NCBI GenBank assembly: GCA_012976225.1
Contig: JAAVVG010000014.1
Span: 434,001 to 498,000, forward strand
Direction of reading: 5' to 3'
From: Golubevia sp. BC0850
Lineage: Eukaryota > Basidiomycota > Exobasidiomycetes > Golubeviales > Golubeviaceae
Length of the DNA: 64,000 nucleotides
Shown here: in pieces, positions 43,247 to 55,256 of the stretch
How the letters are laid out: every line of letters starts with the position of its first letter
Numbering within the stretch: the stretch's first letter is position 1
Program-made: the position numbers and the translations under genes
The notes under the pieces: model-generated
What the model saw: the letters and a program-made list of their open reading frames with translations, nothing else
What the model was told of the DNA's origin: nothing
The model's database searches: none

Positions 43247-45181
43247 ATGTCTCTGCCACTGTCTCTTCTCCTCGCTGTCCTATCCTTCTCCAAAGTCAAC
43301 TCCCAAGCTTTGGGAGATCCTGAAGCTTTGACTGGATCTAATTTCAACAAGCCAACTCAATCTTTCACTCCATTCCAAGGTCCAAAGCCAACTTATGCGA
43401 TTGACGACCTTCCAGATCAATATTTCGGTCCAGATGGAGGAGGAAACCCTGATTCTCAGGATCAATTTGGCTTCAACCGATGTGCTAGAAACGCCTGGAA
43501 CCAGGGATCTAAGTGTCAAACTGCTTGGGTCAATTCTCTAGAAGATTTCGTGAGTGTACCAGAGGACAACGGATTCTTTAACTCGTTGAGTGGCGTTAGC
43601 ACTCCGCACGCCAAGAAAGCTTGCAGACGAACGCGATTCGACGAACTGACAGAAACTTTCTACTATTTCACTTGATTGTGGCTATCCTATCTTCCAAAGT
43701 GGTGAGCACATAATAAGCGCCAGGAGTTTCTCAATCCGAACAGCACACTCAGACTTCCGCTCCCCGTGGTTTCTCCTTCTCTCACCCTTCTCTAACAGTC
43801 TTTGGGGCCCTCCCAACGGAGGTACTATTGGAGACACGGAGAGAGAAGCAGTTGCTTACTGCTCGACCTCGAAGTGGGGTACAAGACTCATTCCAGATGG
43901 AACTATTCAGAAGTGAGGAGAAGAAAGGGAAAGAGGTGATAGCGCTGCGTCAGAATTTGCTCTCTAACTTGTTCATTCTCTCGTTCTCTTTCGCTTCTTC
44001 TTTTCTTTACTAAGTGCACACTTTGTGATTACCCAGGACTATGCCCAAATAACAGGAAGAGGAGATCTTACCTCGCTAGGCATCCCAGCAGGTGACGCCG
44101 GTGGAGAGATGGATTCGCATGGAGCTGATGACCTCTCTAACCCAATTGGAGGTCAGTATCGATACTCTCTATCTGTTCTGTTAATTTGGTGGGGTTTCTC
44201 GGACGAAAGCCCGAGGCTTGGACTCACAAGCTCTCTGTCTGACTTTCCTTTCTCCTTCATCTTCCCATCTTGAAACCTTCCTTTCCGCATTCCAGGTGTT
44301 GTTTACACAACTGCCAACCCTGCTACCAATGGAGAGCCTTACCCAGTTAGAGAATGGACCAATTTCATCTCCTCGTCTGCTTTCTGCTTCAGGGTCTGCT
44401 GGGGGTCGAACGATCGAGCTCAATGTCAGGTGAGTGGACGATCTGAACTGTGACACTAATGTACAGTAGAAGTACGGATTGAAGAGCGAGGACGTATCAA
44501 GAGGAACAGGAAAGGGAAAATGAAGACCATAGAGCTAACGGCAAGCCACGTGCTACAAACGTTGAACTTTGTCTCTTCCGACTCATTCTTTTCCCTTAAT
44601 GCAGCACATCTACGATATTCTGGGATGTGATTGGAACATTCCTGCTAACTATGGAGACGGGTTCGAGAGTTGTGAGGGAGATATCGCTCAAATCCAGGGG
44701 GTATACGATGGTGAGTGATTGCTGTCAAGGAAGTCGAACACCTCCCTTGGAAGCTCCAAAGCTTACCTTAAACCGGTTTTCTCCCAGGGTCCACGTTCTA
44801 TCAGGGTCAAGGGGAAACTCCAGCAGCGCACCCGGCTCCATCCTCATCTAACTGCGTTTCTACTTCAAGTATCGGTCACGGACTTTTGGCAGTATCTGGT
44901 GAGTAGAAGAAATGAGACGAGACTCCATCCTGGCACAAGGAAGTTAACAAGATTCTTTCATTTGCATCCTTTCAGCTTCCACCTCTTCTGCAACGTCCGC
45001 CACCTCAACTTCTGCCTCTTCTGGAGTAGTCACTACTAGGTCAGCCACCACTAGCACGAACAGATCTACCAACCCCGCCCAAAACGCTTCTGGAACTTCT
45101 GGAGCTTCTGGACTTGCCCCATCTTTCCTCGGAGCTTCAATTGTCCTTGGATCTTTGGTCTTCGGAATCTTTGCTCTTTAG
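43247..45181 (+). CDS. Secreted, probably GPI-anchored protein of a fungal family of unknown function, 370 aa, with a 2-nt microexon
   Basis: Eight exons: 43247-43549, 43700-43701, 43799-43912, 44015-44151, 44296-44429, 44605-44710, 44788-44898, 44976-45181. They sum to 1113 nt only if the 2-nt exon is included. A signal peptide (MSLPLSLLLAVLSFSKVNSQ) is followed by DQFGFNRCARNAWNQGSKCQ, NSLEDF-C-LWGPPNGG, the YCSTSKWGTRLIPDGTI stretch, FVITQDYAQITGRGDLTSL, DAGGEMDSHGADDLSNPIGG, EWTNFISSSAFCFRVCWG, GCDWNIPANYGDGFESCEGD, GVYDGSTFYQGQGETPAAHP, then a Ser/Thr stalk and a hydrophobic tail (FLGASIVLGSLVFGIFAL). I know this arrangement from macrofungal secreted proteins without assigned function. 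The conserved Cys of the DFC-LW motif is created only by the microexon TG plus the first T of the next exon. Confidence 0.85.
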
Positions 45182-45623
45182 AAGCTCAGCGTCTCACGCC
45201 ACGATCTCTTTCCAACAAGCTTCTTCACTCATCAACAAACGGACATTTGCAGCCTATTTACTCTCATCTAGAACCTTCTCCACCTAAACGAGGCTTGCCT
45301 CGACCTTTTTCTCTTTATACTTCTGGTTACCCCACTTCTCTCTCATTTCCGTTCCGGCAGCGCCTCCATGTTCTTCCTTTAAATCACGCTCTTTACTGTC
45401 TCTATACTTTCTTTTGATAGCTCCACGTTATCCTCTTTCGCTATTTGTCACTGCTTGAAGCTCGAAAGCTAACAGGGCTCGATCTCTCGAGAAGCAGCCA
45501 GCAGCCCCTCACACATCCAAATCGACTCAAAGATTGAAAGAATTCTTTCAATTCGTTACATTTGAAGAATACAAGGAAAGTTGTGGGGTATGTGAGAGTG
45601 AAGGTGACGTAAGTATAGATGTT
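45182..45623. other. Intergenic, convergent 3' ends
   Basis: Between the GPI-type gene (+) and the RasGEF gene (-). T/C-rich first half; nothing gene-like. Confidence 0.55.
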
Positions 45624-48600
45624 TTACAAAAATCCACTCTGTGATAGAAGGAAGGGATGCGAGAGGGTCCGTCAGAAAAGGCAGGCCTGCAGTCAGACGG
45701 GCTCAAGCTTCACTCACCTCTTGTAATAGACGAGCGATTTTCTCGTCCTCTCGTTCACGAGGTTCAAGAAGCAAACTTTGTTGATAGAGATCGTTGTCAC
45801 CTCTACTCTCGACTAGATTGTCATCAATGAATTTTTGAACTCCTGGCACTGGTGTTAGATTGTAACTGTCGGAATGGAATGGAGGTTCAATTCAGTCTTC
45901 GATCTCTTCTCGGAATCACTTCGGCTCAACTCACGGAGTACTCTGATAGATCATGATCTCTCTAATGACTTCAGCTGTCTTTTGACGTTTACCAAAATTT
46001 ACCAATCTTTGATCTCCCTTCAATCTATCCGGATTTCCATCCTCAATGAAAGTTAAATCAGTTAAATAGACTCCCAAGAAGGGAACGCAAGGAGGATTAA
46101 GCTTGTGAATCATTTCTCTGTAATCCGAGAAATTCTTACTAGATTGCATGACTTTATTCAAAGATTCCAAAATCCCAACGTTTTTCTGATTAACAGCATC
46201 CCAAGTCCTACGAAGTCTGTAAACCGGAGCTGAATTCAAACCAGAAACGATTGCAGTCATGGTTGAGAAATTATTAAGACTGTAACATCTTTCAGCTATA
46301 GCTACGAATTGCTTGATCCAAGCTGAACGTTTCTTCAAGTCTTCTTGCACTAGAATAGCTTCAGCTACCCATCCAGTGATTCTATTACTCGTGTTGATCG
46401 TATCTTTGATTCCTTTGGCGAAAATGTCAGAGTCAGGCTTACTCCAACTTTTCCCAAGACATTCTACAGGCTTGATACGGTTGTAGAGCTTGCTTTCCAA
46501 GATTGTGAGTTGACGAGCCATCTCTAGAGGATCGATGTCAAGGAATTTGATCTTGCGAAGATTCTTAGGCAGAATTGGTGGAGGAGCTGAGGTTGGCATG
46601 ACCATCTTTCGTACCATTGGTTCACCGTCTCCTTGCTGTAGAGGGAAGGAACCGGAAGAACATATGAGCGAGAGGAAAAGAGACAAAAGAAACACAAATT
46701 TCAGCAGTCATTACTCACGCGACGTTCAACCAAACGTAGGAGCTGGCGAGAAGGTAATCCCATAGAAGGTGATTGAGCAACCTCCTCATTAGCAAAGGTC
46801 TTGACACCTTCCAGGTATACATCGTCTTCGCCCTCGTAGAAGAAAGTTTCCAACCAAGACTTCAAGACGTTGAAAACTCTTAGTCGAACAGGTTTCTGTT
46901 TCTGCTCAACCCAAATCGCATACTCGTCGGTGGTCAATCCCTCAGGAGGTTCGATTCGGAACCTTGCGAAGAGTAGATCCAAGAATCCTTCGGTAGTAGT
47001 GAAGGAGCGATAGGTCATTAGGAATGTATTGTTAAAAGAAGCGTCGAAGGAGTTGTGCATCGTTAATCTTTCCATCAAAGCTCCGAGAGTAGCACCTTTG
47101 ACTTGAGATTCCAGGTTCATGACGATATCAGCTGCATCGTAGTCTGGTTCTAGGAACCAAGGCTCCTCGTCGTTCCTCTTCGAAGCTGCATCTACCTCTT
47201 GAGCGGTGGGTGCATCGTCTCCGAAGAATTTCTTGATCTTGTTGTTCTTTGCCTTGTTGATGGAATCAGTTTCGTCTTCAGATTCTCCGTTTACTCCAGG
47301 CGTCCCTGTTCCAGCGGTAGTGCCTCTTCTGGAAGAGAGAGTTCTTGAGCCCTCAAAAGCAGAAGATTGAGCAGAGGTCGACGAACCACCGGTGGTCACG
47401 GAGGTAGATCTCTCTCTGCCCATAGCTGCTCTGAGCCCTCCTCGAGAAGCCATAGCAGCAGCTGCTGTTGGAGGTTTCGATCCGGAAATCATTGAAGAAG
47501 AGGTGCTGCTTCCACGACCTACTCCGCTAGCTGATGGTCCATTGGGAACTGCGATTCCAGGTCCTAGATACATGACGTCGCTGGAATCTTTCTCGCTGTC
47601 TGGAGCTTCTACAGATCTGAGTCTGGATTCTTCGTAGAGTTGCTTGGCTCCAATAGCGCTACTGACCGAGGACACACTGACGGACCTGTCTCTTCCTTGA
47701 ACAACGCTGACAGAAGTCTTCGGTTTGAATTCTTCAACTCCATAGACCTTGGCTCGAGCTCCCACGCATGCAAAGGAGTACTTGACCTGTTCTTCAGAGA
47801 TTTTTAGAAGTTCTTCGATCAGAGATCCCAAGTTGTCGGTGATGTCCTTGAGAGTCGAAGCAGTCTGGAGAACTCTGTCAGAAGTGTCTAGATCGACTGT
47901 ACCGATGGCAGCTACGAGAGAAGCTTCTTGAGCTACCATCAATAGAGTTGAGCTGACTTCGTATGCAGCTTGCTTGGTGCTCCCGAAGTCTTGAACTGCT
48001 CTTTTAGCTTTGATGACACTTGCTGAGAAAGCCTCTCCTTCCTGGCTTTCTGGAACTACAAAGGACGTACCATCTACGTCCAAGGAGGAAGCTAGATCTA
48101 GATCCTCCACTTGACTCATGAGAGTTCCGAATCGAATGAGAACGAATTTGACCTGAGAAAGAAGAACCTTTGCACCTCGTCCGTTTAATGAACGAGCCAC
48201 TCCATCTGGTTTAGCAGAGGTGGAACTCAGAGTTGGAGTTTCGATTCTATCACCATCTTGACCTGAATGAGATGAAACGCCTCCACCGGTCTGAACGACA
48301 TGAATCAGCTCGGTGGTTAGACGTTGAAGATCCGATTGTTGAGGTTGAAATTTTCCTTTGTAATTCTCTCTTGTCAGTGGTTGCACCGGTTTTCGTCTGA
48401 GAGCTACCTTCCCGGAAGCGAGAGACGATTGAGCTTCTTTGGTCAGCTCGAAAGGATTGTTGTAAGATCCAAGAGCCTCAGCCCTCAAAGCCGAGGCTTC
48501 AGTAGCAGAAGGTAGAACGTATCCACTTCCTCTCCACCCAGCAGCTGCTCCACCTCCAAGAGTTTCCAGACCAATTCCAGCGATTCCATCTCCACTCTTG

Positions 48601-51448
48601 AGGACTCCTTGAATTCGACGGACCCATCCATTGGAGAGATTGGAGGCGTTCTGATTGGCACGAACCTTCTCAGCTTCCGTACTCAAGGTTGCCACATATC
48701 GACCAAGCTCAGTGGCATCCTCTCTCATCCTTTGGCGATAGTAAAGGGCCTTCTCCAATTGAGCTTCCGAAGCTTCGTAGGAAGTCGTAGGAGTCTGAGA
48801 TCCGCCATTTGAGTCTGCAGGAGGTTTGGAATGAGGGACCAGGTGTTCCACTGCGGCTCTAGACCATAGCACCAGCTTAGAGAGAGTCGAGTTGACTTTG
48901 CGACCTAGAGGTAGAAGAGGAACAGGAGTGGAAGAGAGACTGGCTTGGGCAGCCGCTAGACTGACAGCTTCCTTCATTTCGCCTTGACCATGAAGAGCAG
49001 TGATAGCAGCGCAGAATGTCGAGACGACCCTGGCGTCTGCACTGTCATCCGAGACCAGAGATACGAGCTCGGAGAGAGTGGCTAAATCTGTTTGAGAGAC
49101 TCCGAGGGTTCCAGCAGCGTAGACCAGATCTCTGACAGAGTGAACTACATCGCTGGTGCAATGGGCTAGCCTGACAGCATTGTCTCTAGCATCAAAAACG
49201 CTGCTTCTCTTGGTGGAAGCGGGAGAGGCTATGGTTGCGGCTTGATCTTCTCCAGAAGCAGCCTCTCCTGCGATAGAGATCAATCGAGAGATCTCTTCCT
49301 CAGCTCTCTTCGCGACTCTCGACAGAAGGTTCGGAGCAGAGGGTTCCATTCGCTTCTGAATCTCTCGAGCTTCTTGTTCATCTTGAAGCATCGAAGGAGG
49401 AGCAGCATCCAAAGTGGGAGGAATTCTGGGACCGTGTTGTTGAGTCGTTCGGCTGAGTTGCTTGGCTTTGGAAGTGGGAGAAGGAACATGTTCATTGCTC
49501 GATCCTACCAATCCTCTTGGAAGAGAATTCCCAATTTGACGTTTGCGAGGAGACCTTCTTGACAGCATGGCTCCATCCACATCAGAATCGTCTGATTCGT
49601 ATTGAGAAGACATGAGAGATGGTCTGTCTCCGGCCCTCCTCGGACTTGGGTCTCTCATCTCTTCGAAAGCGTCTCCAGTAGATCCATTGGCTAGACCACC
49701 TCTGCGATGAGAGGAGCCCGAAGTCGAAGGAAGTTCTGTCACAGACTCTCTCGTCTGAGAATTGTAGTAGTAGTAGCTGCGTTCATCGTCAGTCGTTCTG
49801 ATCTTCCAAGGCCAAGGAACTGAATCTGGATTAGGAGCGTTCTCAATTGGATTTCGGTTGTTGTTTCCAGTTGCTGTTCCACCACTATTGGCTGTTGAAG
49901 GTCTGGAAGATGGCCGCCCAACATCATCGACATAGATCGTAGATGTTGGACGAGCTCCCAGTTTGGGTTTTCCAGTGAATCTCATGCTGCTCAGTGAAGA
50001 GGTTTCGGATCCTGTCTCGTCTTCTGAAGCTTGAGCGCTACCGGCAAGAGAGTCGCCCCAATCACGAGTTGTCCCTTCTGGGATCTCGTGAGATTCGGCG
50101 CCTGTACGAGTGTTGTAGTAGACGAACTAAAGAGATCGAAGACGTGGAGAAAGAGAGGCGAAGCATGTCAGGGGATGCTTCGTCATGGTCGGAAACCTCA
50201 TCACGCAGCAAGGCGTCGTCCACCTTCCCAGGAACTCAAATCTCGGTTTTGCGAACTAGTTGTATCTGCCTAATGCAACCTCTGAAACCTCTCTCGGTGA
50301 CGTCGTCAACTCACCTCTCCTCTATCAGTAACTTTTGGTTCCCAGAAATCGCTCTCGCTCTGCCTCTTCCTCAAATCCTTTCTCCCACTAGATCTCCCAC
50401 TTTTCCTTGGAGATTGGGTTCCTTTCGGATTGTTAGAAATACCAGGTTGATCTCTCGAAGCCAAACTTGCACTAGCGGCTCTTTCTCTCATAGGATAAGA
50501 ACTAGATTGATCGACTTGAGTTGAAGCTCTATTCCTACCATTCCCATTTGAATTCTGATTACTAGAAGGAGGATAATTCGAAGATTTAACACTCTGTAAA
50601 GAAGCAGAAGTATTAGAGACAGCTCTATTTCTAGATTCTTTAATTCCAGTGAAACCTTTAGGACCATCAATATCAACAGTTGAAATCGAAGTAGAAGCGC
50701 TTCTAGTAGGATTGATGATAGATGAATTCCCACCATTTTCAGAAGATGTGAAACCACCTGGAGAAGTGGTTTGTTCTGACATTTTAGATTTTCTCCATCT
50801 AGCTCTTTCAGCCATTGAAGCAGTTGTTACACCAATTCTTGAATTCACTTCATCGAAACCTTCTTCCGATAAGCTCTCTTCTTCTAATTCTTTAGAGCCA
50901 TTTGAGTTGATTCTGTTTTGATCTAACATAGCAGCTTCTGCTAATTGTTCAAAAGCATCAGAAGTTGAATCTTCATTGGTAGAACTTATCAATTGTCTTA
51001 AACCATCTAAATCTGATGAGCCTAAACCTAAACCTGAGAAACTTGAAGTTAGAACATCATCATTGGTCCCTTCTTCTCCTTCTTGATAAGTTGAAGTTGA
51101 GAACCCTAAAGCTTGTTCCAATCCTGTTCCTCTTTCATTGTAACCTTCTCCATTACCAACGAATTGAATTGAATCTGAATCTACCCCTCTTCCCTCGAGA
51201 CTACCTCTAGATCTTAATTCTAACTCAGCTTCTTCATCTGGGATAGGTTCAACGTAATTTGAGGGGAACCAACCTCTTACATCGTTTCCGAGCAGACCAT
51301 CCCACCAACCTGATTCCAATTGAGTCAAAACTTCTATGAGAGCACCTCGATTGAAGGATAAGGAAGAAGAGTCATCTGATGAGAAGTCGTAAAGAGCTCT
51401 AACGAAGAAAGATCTAACTTCAATGTCAGATGGATCCTCCATTTCCAT
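45624..51448 (-). CDS. Cdc25-type Ras guanine nucleotide exchange factor with SH3 domain, 1801 aa
   Basis: Activates Ras at the plasma membrane. Five exons: 51448-50315, 50126-46719, 46635-45935, 45865-45718, 45638-45624; total 5406 nt, all junctions GT-AG and in phase. Residues ~10-70 are an SH3 domain (VRALYDFSSDDSSSLSFNRG, WWDGLL, RGWFPSNYVEP). Two WW-like repeats follow: FWEPKVTDRGEFVYYNTRTG across the first intron (~372-392), and WPWKIRTTDDERSYYYYNSQ (~480-500). A long helical middle region (~700-1190) precedes the RasGEF-N/REM domain (TLGALMERLTMHNSFDASFN, FLMTYRSFTTTEGFLDLLFA; ~1385-1514). The catalytic Cdc25 domain is in exons 3-4 (DIDPLEMARQLTILESKLYN, LNSAPVYRLRRTWDAV, PPCVPFLGVYLTDLTFIEDG). 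The last exon is 15 nt and supplies SGFL after LLQE, which I take to be the natural end of the family. The SH3 part and the GEF part are separate open frames joined by exon 2. Confidence 0.92.
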
Positions 51449-52600
51449 TTCACTTGTGCTAGGATTGGCAGGAGAAGAGGAGGTCCGAGGGTTTTAACAA
51501 GAGCTGAGCTCTCTAGTTCAGGATTGGACTTGAAGAAATTGAGCAAGGATTGAAATAGATAAGGGTGAGTGGATATCGAATAGCGTGAGAGGATGAAGGG
51601 AAGAGCAGAGACAGAGAATTGAGGATTGAAGATTGGATCGGGGAGAGAATAAGCTGAAATCGTTAGAACTTAGAAACGTTGAGGGTTGTGATGGATGGCT
51701 TGCGTCTGAATCTTGATCTTGAAGGTTGGATCAATATGGTATAAAGATCAGAAGTCAAATTAAACGTGGTTAATGGAAGAAGAAGAGGATGAGGATGATT
51801 GTAGGAAAAGAGTGAAGAGAGATGAAAGACACTGACACGATTAGCTCCAAAATAGTTGACTCTCCGCTTGCCACTATCGAAGTCTAATCTCGTTCCCCAA
51901 AACAAATTTACTCTTTACTGATTCCTTACAAACCTTACTTGGGGGGGGGGGAGAATTGGCTGTTGCCCTCTCTTCCTTCTCGCTGGACCTTCTTCCGTAT
52001 CACACAGGTTTGCACTATACGCTCCATTCTGACTCACAGACTCCCCAATTCCTTCAATCTGTGGGTAGCTAGAACTAAACTTTAAATTCCGCCGTTTCAT
52101 TCTTTCAAGACCATATCGTCATGCACTTTGGGGCCCGTCAAAAACTCTTCCTGGAGGCAATGGTTGGAACAAACAGCTCCTTCCCACTTTTCCAAATAAG
52201 TAAAAGACTTTAGCAAAGGGAATCTGACCTCGTCTTTCGATCGGTCCAGCAAATGTTCGGGATCGAAGGGGTGGTGTCAATTGCCACTCACTCAAGCGCA
52301 GGTGGGAATGAGACCCAATCTAGTCGCAAAGTACTTTGTTCTACCTTTTCCCCTTAGCCTTCAGATTGAGATTTTGATTTTTCCTTCTCACTTCTCGACA
52401 GTCTTTTTCCCTCGCCGCTTTTCTCCTTTTTCAGATCGAGGTGAGTGAATTGACATGGGTTCTCGGGAAATCTTACTAAAGCGCACTGCCTCCTTGAACA
52501 AATCCTTCATTCAATTCTGATCTTCCTCCCTCTTTGATTATTCTCATTCCATTGGCAACGTTCTTGTTCTTGTTCTTGTCATTTTCCTTTTTCGCAGACG
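51449..52600. other. 1.15 kb divergent intergenic: RasGEF (-) and LRR-like gene (+)
   Basis: Contains a run of about ten G at 51942-51951 and otherwise mixed sequence. Short open frames on the minus strand upstream of the RasGEF ATG (51546-51334 and 51905-51663) have no recognisable content. A TTCTTGTTCTTGTTCTTGTC repeat sits at 52561-52580, just before the ATG at 52601. Confidence 0.5.
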
Positions 52601-54269
52601 ATGTCTAAGCCGAGCGTAGATACGATTGCTGAAGATCTTCAAATCAAGATATCGACCGAGATACAGGAATGGGCTAAACAAAAGAAAGTGAAGGACGAAT
52701 GGGTACCTTCAGAGAAGATGCAAGAGTTGGAAAGGTGAGTCTCCAAGCTTCCAACGCCACGAGAGAGTACTACCTCTCTGCTTCATCTCTTGATTTCCTG
52801 TCACGATTTTCTGACCTTCGATCTAAATATCCACAGAGATCGAGATGGTACTCTTCGTTCTTCAACCTTAGTCACTAAAACAGCTTATCGACTTTGGCTA
52901 CCTGCACTCCTGGTCAACCTTACTTTGGACTCAGCCTGTCTACCTGAAATCTTTCAACTTCTCAGCAGAGATCCTACTCTCGGACAGAACGTGAGGTCTT
53001 TGAAATTCTTACAAGCGATCATTTTTAACCAAGAAATTAAGCAGGGCTTAATTGAGGGACTCCGCAGATTGGAAGAAGGTGTCTTTAACGCAGCAAAAGC
53101 ATGTAGCTCCATTCAACACCCAATCATACAAGACCTCGTCATCAAGCACCCGAGTGAGGGGAATGAATTCAGTCATAGAGTTTCAGAGAATCTGTTGGAC
53201 TACGTGAGGATCATTATCCTACAATCCCTCCCAAATCTGACAACTTTGAAGACCGAAGGACAAGCAGATTGGTTGTTGGACCTGCATCTAGAGAGACCGC
53301 TCAGTAGCCATCCACTTCAAAATTCAAAGGTCTTTGATGCTTGTAATGCACCTCCGATTCGATCTGAAAGGAACGGGATTTGGCTACTTCTCTTTCTACC
53401 TTCTCTTCATCGAGCCACACTCCAAATTTCACCCGACAAGAAGGACAGAGCCTGTTTCAAGTCTCACGTTGGAATGTACTCCGGTAAATCACAAGTGAAG
53501 GTGACGAGTGGGGGGGGGGACCATTCCAGAAATCTAGCCGTGCCGTCCAGAATTTCCTCCAAGTCACTCAGAATTCAATCCAACTGGAGATTGACGTCGT
53601 CGACTGGTCTGGCTCTGGCGGGGAACGGTGGTTTCAATCAAAGATTTCCTTTTGGGTCCTACTAGGATTAGAGTCTTCTTATTCATGTCTTCGCCGCCTC
53701 CAACTACAGAACGTGGGATGGGCACCTGGGGAGGGGGTTTGGTGGTTCTCAGAGCTGAAGGCTTTGGAGCGTCTAGAGATAAACCCAGAAACTTAAAACT
53801 TTCTACTTAAGTAATACAGAGATGGGACAGGGTATGTGCTTAAGGACTACACGGAGAGTAAAAAAAGGAGTTTTCTGTAACGTCGAAAGAACTGAGACTT
53901 CTCTCTAGTCAGAAGCCTCGTAACGACCTTTCAATGCAGTGTCTCAACTTAGTACACTCACTTCTCGTAAGGAGTCCCTATTTCAACTTTGAGAAGCTCC
54001 TAATCTGCAATAGACTATTAGATGCATCCGGCCAGGAAATCAATCTTGATATGCGCAACAAGCAAGTTTGGGAGACGTACCTCAAGCGTCTTCAACAAGA
54101 GTGTGACAAGAAGGAGGTCGAACCGAACTTTCTCAGTCCTGAGGAAGCTGGTGAGTGTCCAGGCTCGAATGCAACTTTTCGCTCCCCCCATCTCTGGTTT
54201 CTCTCAACAGGCTTGAACGGAAGCGAAGTCGAACTAGCTAGAATCGGTTCTAGTTCTTTGATAATCTAG
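52601..54269 (+). pseudogene. LRR/F-box-family-like gene, frame-disrupted
   Basis: Exon 1 at 52601-52734 (MSKPSVDTIAEDLQIKISTE...) and exon 2 from 52837 (GT-AG, phase 2) encode a leucine-rich, F-box-family-like protein (TAYRLWLPALLVNLTLDSAC, IRRLEE-type repeats, LPNLTTLK). At a G10 run (53510-53519) the frame is lost. The annotated frame becomes nonsense, while the +1/-1 neighbour continues sensibly as FQKSSRAVQNFLQVTQNSIQ, then LRRLQLQNVGWAPGEGVWWF and SELKALERLEINPET before a stop at about 53793. A later open part, with an intron near 54152-54210, reads QCLNLVHSLLVRSPYFNFEK and ends in ARIGSSSLII at 54269; it belongs in some way to the same gene. One indel alone does not repair the whole, so degeneration is likelier than a single sequencing error, though both are possible. 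Confidence 0.55.
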
Positions 54270-55256
54270 AGATGGAGACAGCCTCTAGCTTTGGCTTGAT
54301 GTAGTTTCATAGGAAAAATCTGCGAGTTACCCCTGGTTTGAAATCTCGAGTTCACTAGAGACTCACCATCGACAAGATCGACACATCACTTCAAACCCAT
54401 TGCTCGCCAATTTTGACTGTGAACCTATCTGACGCTCTGCTCTTTAAAGGGAAAGTCCCCGGAAAGCCCTCCCTCTAAATCTGAAGTAAACAACGGAGAC
54501 AGGTAGGGAAGGGAGACTCTGTGGGACGAGATTGTGTAGTCTGAGGGGATCAAATGTTCGAATCTGGCATTTTTGCTTTGACATTGAGAGAAGAGAGAAG
54601 ACTGGAAGAGTAGGATTATAAAGGTTCTCGAGGGCGACCGACGACGTGTGAGAACGCCGACCGTTGATCGATTCGAATAGTCGATTTGAATGAATGGATG
54701 AATGAGCAGCGGGAAAGGAATACAACGCAAAGAGACGGGAGCAATTGACATCAAGACTTAAACGGTGAGGTTGGTTGGAGTCAACGCGTGCCACGTGTTT
54801 TCCCACCCTTCCTTTGACCGAGTGAGACAATTCCTCCCCTCTCAGAAAATTCATTCCAACGTAAAGTGCCATTCCTTTTCTAATGCCGAAGAAACACATC
54901 ATTCTTACCCAATTTAGAAAGTCAAGCCCAGAAGATGATGTTGGTGCCTCCCTTTCTTTCTTGAATCCCTTCACAACCTTCTTCAACGCCCTTCCTTTGC
55001 TTTCTCTTCCTCCTCTTTATTCGTTCTTGCTTTTCGCTCCTTCAAACACACAACTACAGTCTTTACTCTTATTCGATCGCTGCTCTCACTCTCTTTCTTG
55101 CCTCGGACTTTCTTCAAACCAGCAGCAGCAGCAGCCTGGCCTCAAAGTGTAACATCAAACAAACGACGTAAACCTTCAAACCTGGATACATTCACTCCCT
55201 GTTCATCATCAACTACTTAATTCAAGCGGTATTCAATCAATCGAGGCTCTTGAAGA
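54270..55256. other. Intergenic: promoter and leader of the 1475-aa protein
   Basis: A 180-codon minus-strand frame (54986-54444) has no recognisable motif and an even residue mix; not called. A CAGCAGCAGCAGCAG run lies at about 55122-55136 in the leader of the downstream gene. Confidence 0.5.

Noticed and set aside
42544-43350. Several + strand frames rich in Ser, Phe and Leu
   Set aside because: They result from the pyrimidine-rich leader and promoter DNA.
54545-54572. tRNA B-box-like GTTCGAATC
   Set aside because: The bases flanking it do not pair as a T-stem and no A-box lies at the proper distance.
54444-54986. 180-codon minus-strand frame
   Set aside because: No domain or compositional sign of coding; it lies in the promoter region of the 1475-aa gene.
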